In this document: piece by piece, positions 1 through 5,234 of the stretch
Numbering within the stretch: the first letter of the stretch is position 1
How the letters are laid out: each line of letters opens with the position of its first letter
NCBI GenBank assembly: GCA_029855925.1
Contig: JAGSHP010000107.1
Location: 1-6,684, forward strand
Origin: Candidatus Thorarchaeota archaeon
GTDB lineage: Archaea > Asgardarchaeota > Thorarchaeia > Thorarchaeales > Thorarchaeaceae
Direction: 5' to 3'
Length of the DNA: 6,684 nucleotides
Translations under genes and position numbers: made by a program
The notes under the pieces: generated by a model
The model's input: the letters and a program-made list of their open reading frames with translations, nothing else
Told to the model about the DNA's origin: nothing
Database searches by the model: none

Positions 1-915
1 ACCGAGATTAGGACATTTAGACGTGATGTTGCGCTCGCCCTTGCAAGAGCGAAGATATCAGAGGCGAGCAAGTCGCCGGACCTCCTTGTCAAGCATGCAA
101 TTGATGCGATTGCAGAGATTGACAAGAACATCAATGTCGAAGCAATGCGCCTAAGAGAGTGGTTCTCGCTCTTTAGACCGTCTTTGACCAAACTAGTTGA
201 GGACCATGAACAATTCGCCCGAGTCATAAAGATGGTTGGGGTGGAGACCCCCACAAGAGAAAGGCTTGTTGAGATAGGAATCGATGAGAATCTATCTGAA
301 CGGATTATCTCATCGCTCGAAACTGACATGGGCGCCCCTATTACGAGGGAAGACTTGGCGCCACTGATGCAGTTGGCTGATGTCGTGCAGGAACTGACCA
401 AGACACGTAGCGACTTGGAGGCATACACAAGTTCGCTCATGAAAGAGATAGCTCCCAATATTACAGCGCTTGTGGGACCACTTGTTGGTGCAAGGCTCAT
501 CAGCATGGCGGGATCACTTCTGGAATTGTCGAGAAAGACATCAAGCACAATCCAGATACTCGGCGCAGAAAAGGCGCTCTTTAGAAGTCTCAAGACTGGA
601 ACAGCGCCACCAAAGCATGGTGTGATTTTTCAAGTCCCTGAGCTATACAGTGCGCCATATTGGCAGAGGGGAAAGATTGCTCGAGCCCTGTCTGGAAAGT
701 TATCAATTGCTGCAAGAATCGATGCGTTCTCCAAGAGGGACTTGGGACAGGAGCTGCGTGAGGCATTTGAGAAGCGTGTGAGAGATATTAGAGAGCAGAA
801 CCCTGAGCCACCTCCACCTAAGGCACAGACCTCGATTAAAGACAGACCTCGAAAGCCGCAGAGCCGGAGATACAGACGAGGCAAATCCGGGAAGAGGAGG
901 ACACGGAAGAGATGA
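1..915 (+). CDS. nop5: NOP5/NOP56 family protein, C/D-box RNP scaffold (5'-partial)
   Basis: The reading frame is open from the first base, so the N-terminus lies outside the window; 304 residues are visible, and archaeal NOP5 is usually about 370-420. The ATG at 145 is internal: the codons before it encode family-typical sequence (TEIRTFRRDVALALARAKI, then a helix ending DKNINVEA). Next come REWFSLFRP, a helical coiled-coil stretch, and the Nop domain signature GPLVGARLISMAGSL at visible residues 159-173, followed by GAEKALFRSLKTG, PPKHGVIFQ and GKLSIAARIDAFS. The last ~35 residues are a very basic K/R tail after a proline run, typical of Nop5/56/58 proteins. In archaea NOP5 binds L7Ae-bound box C/D sRNA and recruits fibrillarin, forming the enzyme that 2'-O-methylates rRNA and tRNA. 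Its TGA overlaps the flpA start (ATGA), so the two partners are probably co-translated. Identification is firm; only the start is missing. Confidence 0.97.
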   Translation, partial: TEIRTFRRDVALALARAKISEASKSPDLLVKHAIDAIAEIDKNINVEAMRLREWFSLFRPSLTKLVEDHEQFARVIKMVGVETPTRERLVEIGIDENLSERIISSLETDMGAPITREDLAPLMQLADVVQELTKTRSDLEAYTSSLMKEIAPNITALVGPLVGARLISMAGSLLELSRKTSSTIQILGAEKALFRSLKTGTAPPKHGVIFQVPELYSAPYWQRGKIARALSGKLSIAARIDAFSKRDLGQELREAFEKRVRDIREQNPEPPPPKAQTSIKDRPRKPQSRRYRRGKSGKRRTRKR

Positions 916-1604
916 GCCTGAGATCGACTCAATTTGATGGTGTCTTCATCGTTACAGATAAGGACAGAGAGGCACTTGCTACTAAGAGTCTGGTCCGGGG
1001 GCAAAGTGTCTATGGAGAGAAGGTCATCACGATTGAGAATGAGAGTTACAGACTGTGGTCAACACGACGGTCGAAGATTGCTGCGGCGATAAAGAATGGC
1101 CTTGAATCATTGCCAATTCAGCCAGGATCGCGAGTGCTCTATCTGGGAGCGGCGTCAGGCACAACCGTCAGTCATGTTTCAGACATTGTTGGGGAGAGAG
1201 GAATAGTCTATGCAGTGGAGTTCTCGCCAGTTTCCGCACGAGACCTTGTGTTCCTTGCCGAGTCGAGAGAGAACATAGTTCCAATTGTTGAGGACGCCAG
1301 ATACCCATCACGATATGCACCACTGGTGACAGGTCCAATTGATGTTGTGTATCAGGATGTCGCCCAACCAGACCAGGCAAGAATACTCTACAAGAATGTT
1401 CGGACCTTCTGTTCATTGGGCTCGTGGGCAATGGTCGCAATCAAGGCACGTAGTATCGACTCCGTATCCGAAACGAAACGAATCTTCGATAGAGAGATTA
1501 TGACATTGCAAGACCAGGGTCTAGAGGTCAGTTCACGGGTCAATCTAGCACCGTACGAACGGGATCACGAGATGGTAACACTAAGAGTGGCGGTGGACCT
1601 GTAA
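912..1604 (+). CDS. flpA: Fibrillarin-like rRNA/tRNA 2'-O-methyltransferase
   Basis: At 230 residues this is the normal length for archaeal fibrillarin. It is the SAM-dependent catalytic subunit of the box C/D RNP and methylates ribose 2'-OH at sites chosen by guide RNA. The N-terminal domain (1-55) contains the family pattern VYGEK...YRLWSTRRSK. The Rossmann methyltransferase domain follows: motif I VLYLGAASGTT (75-85), acidic residue E103 in YAVEFS, D128 in VEDAR, and D149 in VYQDVAQPDQ. The catalytic K-D-K-H set is visible as K55, D149, K178 (AIKARSID) and H219 (ERDHEMV). The start ATG sits inside the nop5 stop (ATGA), and a purine-rich GGAGG lies about 11 bases upstream within nop5. Its own stop TAA shares one base with the next start (TAATG). 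The nop5-flpA order is widespread in archaea and supports both calls. Confidence 0.98.
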   Translation: MSLRSTQFDGVFIVTDKDREALATKSLVRGQSVYGEKVITIENESYRLWSTRRSKIAAAIKNGLESLPIQPGSRVLYLGAASGTTVSHVSDIVGERGIVYAVEFSPVSARDLVFLAESRENIVPIVEDARYPSRYAPLVTGPIDVVYQDVAQPDQARILYKNVRTFCSLGSWAMVAIKARSIDSVSETKRIFDREIMTLQDQGLEVSSRVNLAPYERDHEMVTLRVAVDL

Positions 1605-2050
1605 TGGGTTCGTTCTTTGAGAAGATAATTGAGAGAGAAGTCAATTCTATCAACGATCACTTGCCCCAAGAACGCATACCATTGTCCGAACTCATAAAGG
1701 AAGACCGACCAAGTTATCGAACAAAAGATGGCCAGACCTCGGTATTCAAGAAGAGCGAAATCGAGTTCTTGTCCAAGGAAGTTCCCCAACAATATCACGC
1801 AGAAATCGAGCTACCAATCATCATCCTTAGGAGATTGGACTTGGGGAGAGGGGTTCATACAGTAGCTGGCGGCAAACCAGTCCTCTTTCTGATACATCGA
1901 GTCCTAGGAGATGTTGACCTAGGATGGAGTGATTTGTACGGGACCAAGTTGGAGAACTCATTTGCTAGGCCCCAGGTTCAGATTATCCGAAGAAAGTTGC
2001 CTACGACGACATGCTTGGGATTTGTGCATCTTGGTATGCAGAAAGGCTGA
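1604..2050 (+). CDS. UPF0216 (DUF61) family protein
   Basis: A 148-residue protein resembling the archaeal UPF0216/DUF61 family. Recognisable features are an N-terminal helix with NDHLPQERIPLSELI and EDRPSYRTKDG, then FKKSEIEFLS (49-57), a hydrophobic strand LPIIILRR (70-77), and the C-terminal signature RRKLPTTTCLGFVH (129-142). There is no signal peptide or membrane segment, so it should be cytoplasmic. No function is established for the family to my knowledge. The start overlaps the flpA stop by one base (TAATG), and GGTGG about 7 bases upstream could serve as ribosome binding site, so translation is probably coupled to fibrillarin. The context suggests, by inference only, a role near RNA modification or ribosome biogenesis. 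The family call rests on remembered motifs rather than an alignment. Confidence 0.85.
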   Translation: MGSFFEKIIEREVNSINDHLPQERIPLSELIKEDRPSYRTKDGQTSVFKKSEIEFLSKEVPQQYHAEIELPIIILRRLDLGRGVHTVAGGKPVLFLIHRVLGDVDLGWSDLYGTKLENSFARPQVQIIRRKLPTTTCLGFVHLGMQKG

Positions 2051-2070
2051 ATTAATAATTCCGAGTGCTA

Positions 2071-2084
2071 AAAGAAAAATATAC
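2071..2084 (+). promoter_or_regulatory. Candidate BRE/TATA element for the HTH regulator gene
   Basis: An A-rich stretch, aaagaaaaatatac, lies in the 87-base gap after the UPF0216 stop. A TATA-binding site centred near 2079 would place transcription start around 2104-2107, giving a leader of about 30 bases to the ATG at 2138. The position and composition fit an archaeal promoter, but one A/T-rich patch is weak evidence. Confidence 0.4.
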
Positions 2085-2137
2085 ACTAACAGAATGCTGA
2101 AAAGCATTTGAATGGACTAGAGTGCTGGGAAATAACG

Positions 2138-3097
2138 ATGACTAGGGCCCGAAATCAACTGATTGAGAACGTATGCGCTCAATTAGAGGATGCTGGGTTC
2201 GATTTGTCATCGTCCTGTGACGTGCGACCCAGCTGTTTTGACCTTGTGGCAAGAAGAGGGGACCAGTTGGTCCTCATCAAGATTCTCAACAATGTGGATG
2301 CATTGACGAAGGAGGACGCACATGCACTGCAGATGGTTGCACAGTTTTTCAATGCCGTCCCGCTGGTCATTGGTACAAAGACTCGAAGAGGAACTCTGGA
2401 GCCGGAGGCCGTCTATAAGAGATATGGTGTGCCAACCATATCACCTGTCAGTCTTCAGAAATTGATAGCCGAAAGGAATCTGCCGAAGGAGTATGTCCAA
2501 CGTGGCGGGAAGTTTGTGGCAATTGATGGATCTAAGCTGAGGGAGATTCGAGTAGACCGCAACCTAACACAACAGGAGCTGGCAGACTGTGTCCATGTTT
2601 CAGCAAGGGCAATTCTTGCATACGAACGAGATGAGATGGATGTGAGCTCCGAGGTCGCGGAGAAGCTTGAAAGAGTGCTTGAAACCGATTTGATAATCCC
2701 GGTTGATATCTTGCGTGAGAGAGCTCAGACAAAGCTCAACCAGGGAACAATAGGAGTTTCCGTTTCGGACCTTGAGAGGAGAGTCAACGAGTTCTTTGAG
2801 CGACTTGGCATGAGTGTACTATGGACAGATCGAGCACCATTTCATGTTGCAGCCAAAGAGGAGGGCCCACCACTCATGTCAGGGGTTGGCTCATTGCGAA
2901 GCTGGGCGCTCAAGAAGCGAGTAGAGATCATCAAGAGCGTTTCGAAGGTGACTGAGGCAAATGCAGTTCTCATCGTAGAAGAGGGCAAGTCGGAGGAGTG
3001 TATTTCTGATGTGCCAGTCATCAGACAGCTAGAACTAGATGACATCGAAAAGCCTCGTGAATTGAAGAGGATCATTGCAGAACGTGCAGAACACTAG
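2138..3097 (+). CDS. COG1395-type archaeal HTH (XRE-like) transcriptional regulator
   Basis: This 319-residue protein matches the archaeal putative HTH-type regulators grouped as COG1395. The N-terminal domain (about 1-125) holds RPSCFDLVARRGDQLVLIKIL, with D35 and K48 in a layout recalling restriction-endonuclease-like folds, then ALQMVAQFFNAVPLVIGTKTR. A central XRE/Cro-type helix-turn-helix follows (about 132-187): KLREIRVDRNLTQQELADCVHVSARAILAYERD. The C-terminal region (about 210-300) has DLERRVNEFFERLGMSVLWTDRAPFHVAAKEE and looks like a degenerate copy of the N-terminal domain. I chose ATG 2138 over the in-frame TTG at 2108: the protein then begins at the first family-like helix (NQLIENVCAQLEDAGF), and a GGGA lies 7 bases upstream. 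The ten residues between the two starts look non-conserved. It probably binds DNA as a dimer; its targets are unknown. It converges on rnhB with a 4-base overlap. Confidence 0.85.
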   Translation: MTRARNQLIENVCAQLEDAGFDLSSSCDVRPSCFDLVARRGDQLVLIKILNNVDALTKEDAHALQMVAQFFNAVPLVIGTKTRRGTLEPEAVYKRYGVPTISPVSLQKLIAERNLPKEYVQRGGKFVAIDGSKLREIRVDRNLTQQELADCVHVSARAILAYERDEMDVSSEVAEKLERVLETDLIIPVDILRERAQTKLNQGTIGVSVSDLERRVNEFFERLGMSVLWTDRAPFHVAAKEEGPPLMSGVGSLRSWALKKRVEIIKSVSKVTEANAVLIVEEGKSEECISDVPVIRQLELDDIEKPRELKRIIAERAEH

Positions 3098-3783
3098 AAA
3101 TCGCCTAATGCGGTCTGCCTGCCAAGAACCTGTGATGCGATCCTCTCAATCGACTTCCAAGACTTTCGAACAATGGGAGGAAGTTCGACCTCAGATTCAA
3201 TCAGATCACGCACAAAGGCAATGCTCTTGGGGTCGGTGGGATACCCAGAACCAAAATCCCCATAGATTTCATGGTACTTGCGAATCTCTGCGTCGCGGGT
3301 CACTTTGGCGACAATAGAAGCCGCTGAAACAATCGGATATGTACTATCAGCTCGATGCTGTGCAACAAACTTGCACTTTGTAGTGGGAACCTTGCTACGG
3401 GCGGCAACAGTCTCCGCAAAACGGCTCTCAATCACATCGGCTGCATCCATATACACAATTGTAGGGGCCAGTTCATCTACAATAGATGCAAATGCATCTA
3501 CTTCAATTGAGTTGAGAGAGGTCCCAGATCCTCTGAGGGCATCAATTTCGTCTGCAGGTATTCTTCTGAGAGAGATTCGTCTTGCAATCTCACGAATTTG
3601 CGTCGCAAGATACGCTCTTCGTTTGGCAGTCAGTCTCTTAGAGTCTCTGACTCCCAACTCCTCCAACTTGGGAACGTCATCAGGAAACATCGATATTCCA
3701 CAGACCACTAGTGGTCCAATCATCGGACCTCTGCCAGCCTCATCAATGCCAGCCACAAGCCCCAGGGAGCGAAACTTACTCAT
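3094..3783 (-). CDS. rnhB: Ribonuclease HII
   Basis: At 229 residues this is normal for archaeal RNase HII, which cleaves RNA in RNA-DNA hybrids and nicks 5' of single ribonucleotides in DNA, thereby removing primers and misincorporated ribonucleotides. The N-terminal motif GIDEAGRGPMIGPLVV is intact, with catalytic D14 and E15. The other two metal ligands are visible as D113 (VYMDAAD) and D146 (QHRADSTYPIVSAASIVAK). The substrate-recognising tyrosine fits Y181 in GSGYPTDP. VRDSKRLTAKRR (45-56) is also family-typical. The start is ATG at 3783 reading leftward, preceded by GGTGAT with 6-base spacing. The last codon overlaps the stop of the convergent HTH gene in a shared CTAG. The gene stands alone on the minus strand and probably has its own promoter in the 3796-3905 gap, where I see no convincing TATA box. 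All key residues are present, so it should be active. Confidence 0.97.
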   Translation of the reverse strand: MSKFRSLGLVAGIDEAGRGPMIGPLVVCGISMFPDDVPKLEELGVRDSKRLTAKRRAYLATQIREIARRISLRRIPADEIDALRGSGTSLNSIEVDAFASIVDELAPTIVYMDAADVIESRFAETVAARSKVPTTKCKFVAQHRADSTYPIVSAASIVAKVTRDAEIRKYHEIYGDFGSGYPTDPKSIAFVRDLIESEVELPPIVRKSWKSIERIASQVLGRQTALGDF

Positions 3784-3789
3784 GCTATC

Positions 3790-3795
3790 ATCACC
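3790..3795 (-). promoter_or_regulatory. Ribosome binding site of rnhB
   Basis: Read on the minus strand, GGTGAT lies 6 bases before the ATG. It complements the archaeal 16S 3' end (ATCACCTCC-type) and fixes the rnhB start at 3783. Confidence 0.7.
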
Positions 3796-3905
3796 GAGAG
3801 CCTAGCCGCATTGCCTATTCTTTGTTGCGCATGAATGAAATACAGAAAGCTTCATATCGTCATCCGTTTTTGATTGAAATGGAGCCATGTGCTCATGCAG
3901 TCTTC

Positions 3906-4016
3906 GGGGACGTGGCCTAGCCCGGTATGGCGACGGGCTCCAGATCTTATGAAGATACGGGGTCATAAGAAGAGCACACTCGTCGATCCTGGGTTCAAAT
4001 CCCAGCGTCCCCACCA
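3906..4016 (+). tRNA. tRNA-Trp (anticodon CCA), intron-containing, encoded CCA tail
   Basis: The acceptor stem GGGGACG (3906-3912) pairs perfectly with CGTCCCC (4006-4012), followed by discriminator A (4013) and a genome-encoded CCA (4014-4016). The D-stem is GCC/GGC (3915-3917 with 3929-3931) with a T-T at the fourth pair; the D-loop carries the conserved A, G and GG. The anticodon stem is ACGGG (3933-3937) with CTCGT (3979-3983), including one G-U pair. Once the intron is removed the loop reads CUCCAGA, giving anticodon CCA at 3940-3942, which decodes UGG (tryptophan). The T-arm is CTGGG/TTCAAAT/CCCAG (3989-4005). Exon 1 is 3906-3943 and exon 2 is 3978-4016. Discriminator A and the G1-C72 pair suit archaeal/eukaryal tryptophanyl-tRNA synthetase. 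No strong TATA box is evident in the 122-base gap upstream, which it shares with divergent rnhB. The gene ends just before a T tract. Confidence 0.95.
3944..3977 (+). other. Archaeal intron in tRNA-Trp at position 37/38
   Basis: A 34-base insert lies between G37 (3943) and A38 (3978), the canonical site for archaeal tRNA introns. The exact register is ambiguous by one base because A3944 equals A3978. The intron folds on itself: TCTTATGA (3945-3952) pairs with TCATAAGA (3963-3970), eight base pairs closing a 10-base loop. The flanking splice structure, recognised by the tRNA endonuclease, is imperfect. The 5' bulge is AGA (3942-3944), the central helix has three solid pairs (CTC 3938-3940 with GAG 3972-3974), and the 3' bulge is CACA (3975-3978). 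It resembles a relaxed bulge-helix-bulge rather than the strict 3-4-3 form. There is no box C/D guide inside, unlike the long tRNA-Trp introns of several euryarchaea. Confidence 0.88.
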
Positions 4017-4030
4017 CTGCCATCTATAAC

Positions 4031-4037
4031 TTTTTTT
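4031..4037 (+). terminator. T-tract terminator after tRNA-Trp
   Basis: Seven consecutive T on the coding strand begin 14 bases after the CCA end. Archaeal RNA polymerase terminates at such T runs without needing a hairpin, so this is the likely end of the tRNA transcript. Confidence 0.65.
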
Positions 4038-4103
4038 CAATTTGCGTCAATAGAAATTTCCTTTTTAGTTCAGCTACAACAATACTATGGAGTCGCAGGT
4101 CGG

Positions 4104-4919
4104 ATGAATAGAATCGCCCCACTACTGGTACTGTCCCTGAGCCTTGCTCTATCAGTGACACCCATTTCCGCACAAGATGGGACCATTGGATCTCTATCCG
4201 AGATTGATTCCTTCTCCTATAGAGTGTCATTTAGAACAGCGGATGGGGCGGAACTGCTTCTCATAAGAGCAAGATTTCAGATAACCTATCTGTACCAGCG
4301 TCATCAACCATCAATCAGTCAACACTACCTGTCGGGAGCGGTTGGATTCTACTTTGGGAAGACCGCCCTGGGGCGAAGCCTTGTTCAGGAGGCTCGTGTA
4401 CAACGCATCGAGTTTCGGCCACAGTGGCATGATGCGCTCGGCTACTTTCACGGCCCAGAATCGACCCCGCGCTTATTCACACTTAGCAACAACGTTTCAG
4501 ACGGGCAAATGGTCACAGGAAGTATTCAACTCGATATGGACGCTGTTTCTCGATACTTGCCCGATTTTGGGGGAGTATTGGTCATTCAGGACATGGTGCT
4601 TGTGCTTGATGATGGCTCTGAAATAGTGATTACAAACGATACAATCGAGATTGAGTTTGAAAAGAACTTTAACAGAGTATTACCCGACGCTGCAAGAGTC
4701 GTACATGATGCGATGAATCATACATCTACGGCCGCAGACGGTGTACTTACCATATCACTACGCGACGCTGCATCAGCCATTGTGCTTCTTGATCTTGTGG
4801 CTGCAGTCTTCATGATGGTCTCATTCGTTTCGATTGCTGCAGTGGTCATCTCAAACCGACAAAAGCTGAAGATTTCATGTGTTTCATCACGTATTGGGCG
4901 TTTGAGAGGGAGCAGTTAG
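4104..4919 (+). CDS. Unrecognised secreted/membrane-anchored protein with signal peptide and C-terminal TM helix
   Basis: I do not recognise a family for this 271-residue protein. It starts with a signal-peptide-like segment: short basic MNR, a hydrophobic core LLVLSLSLALSV (7-18), and a possible cleavage after SA or SAQ near residues 22-24. The bulk (about 25-220) is a soluble, probably beta-rich extracytoplasmic domain with alternating hydrophobic strands (for example ELLLIRARFQITYLY and GGVLVIQDMVLVLDDG). It has three N-glycosylation sequons, at N130, N178 and N205. A single transmembrane helix follows (about 225-250), then a short basic cytoplasmic tail NRQKLK...RIGRLRGSS. The overall layout is that of a type I membrane protein displayed on the cell surface. 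The start ATG has GGTCGG just upstream, and no other in-frame start gives a signal sequence. It is flanked by RNA genes on both sides and appears to be a single-gene unit. Confidence 0.8.
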   Translation: MNRIAPLLVLSLSLALSVTPISAQDGTIGSLSEIDSFSYRVSFRTADGAELLLIRARFQITYLYQRHQPSISQHYLSGAVGFYFGKTALGRSLVQEARVQRIEFRPQWHDALGYFHGPESTPRLFTLSNNVSDGQMVTGSIQLDMDAVSRYLPDFGGVLVIQDMVLVLDDGSEIVITNDTIEIEFEKNFNRVLPDAARVVHDAMNHTSTAADGVLTISLRDAASAIVLLDLVAAVFMMVSFVSIAAVVISNRQKLKISCVSSRIGRLRGSS

Positions 4920-4984
4920 CATTCCAACCTAACTCATAGCGACAAGAACGGATGACAGAAACCACGAACTCTGTTGAACATAGA

Positions 4985-4998
4985 GTAACGTTTAAAAC
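4985..4998 (+). promoter_or_regulatory. BRE/TATA promoter of the 5S rRNA gene
   Basis: TTTAAAA (4991-4997), preceded by GTAACG, is a good archaeal TATA box. Its centre lies about 27-30 bases before the inferred 5S 5' end at 5021-5024, the standard archaeal spacing. It is the clearest promoter in the window and shows the 5S gene is transcribed on its own. Confidence 0.75.
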
Positions 4999-5023
4999 GA
5001 AACGATGTGCCAAACCGTCTTGA

Positions 5024-5138
5024 TGGCGGCCATAGGCGCCCGGGACCACCGGAACCCGTTCCGAACTCCGAAGTTAAGGCGGGTGCCGTTGCCGGAGATG
5101 TGCGCTGCGCGAGCGCGTGACAGGCCGGCAAGCTGCCA
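5024..5138 (+). rRNA. 5S ribosomal RNA
   Basis: About 115 bases fold into the standard three-way 5S structure. Helix I pairs TGGCGGC (5024-5030) with GCTGCCA (5132-5138), with one G-U. Helix II pairs GGCGCCC (5035-5041) with GGGTGCC (5081-5087). Helix III pairs CGGA (5050-5053) with TCCG (5067-5070) and encloses the conserved CCGAAC of loop C; GAAGTTAAG after helix III is another 5S hallmark. Helix IV pairs GCCGG (5091-5095) with CCGGC (5125-5129) and is capped by a GC-rich hairpin around 5100-5118. The exact ends may differ by a few bases. No 16S, 23S or tRNA gene adjoins it within the window, so it is not part of a local rRNA operon. The RNA is the large-subunit central protuberance component. 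Confidence 0.95.
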
Positions 5139-5140
5139 CA

Positions 5141-5153
5141 TTCTCTCCTTTCT
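5141..5153 (+). terminator. Possible pyrimidine-rich terminator after 5S rRNA
   Basis: A T/C-rich run (ttctctcctttct) starts two bases after the 5S 3' end. It could stop archaeal RNA polymerase, but the T runs are short (at most three), so this is tentative. Confidence 0.3.
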
Positions 5154-5191
5154 ATGGTGCTTTATTCGGTAAGTGCGAAAATAGCGTGTAA

Positions 5192-5205
5192 CGAAACCAT
5201 TAAAG
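5192..5205 (+). promoter_or_regulatory. Candidate BRE/TATA element for the DUF1512 gene
   Basis: CGAAACCATTAAAG resembles a BRE (CGAAAC) joined to a TATA-like CATTAAAG. Transcription would begin near 5228, leaving a very short leader before the ATG at 5235. The match and spacing are reasonable but not decisive. Confidence 0.4.
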
Positions 5206-5234
5206 CAGAATCGAATTTTGTGCGAGTGATTTAG

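Noticed and set aside
2108..2137. TTG at 2108 as the start of the HTH regulator
   Set aside because: It would add ten residues with no family-like character. ATG 2138 begins at the first conserved-looking helix and has a GGGA upstream. TTG remains possible because it lies close to the predicted transcription start.
3720..3796. Possible box C/D sRNA on the minus strand (GTGATGA and TGATGA boxes)
   Set aside because: The first box is the ribosome binding site of rnhB and the second encodes its IDEAG motif. No CTGA D boxes occur at suitable spacing.
3278..3805. 175-residue plus-strand open frame inside the rnhB region
   Set aside because: It is antisense to rnhB, which has all catalytic motifs. 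The translation is low-complexity S/A/T/I-rich, as expected for an antisense shadow.
3906..4103. Integration site of a mobile element at the 3' end of tRNA-Trp
   Set aside because: No repeat of the tRNA 3' sequence and no integrase gene is visible in the downstream 2.6 kb.
4606..4623. TGATGAT followed by CTGA, resembling C and D boxes
   Set aside because: The boxes are only a few bases apart and lie within the coding sequence of the surface protein, with no room for a guide.
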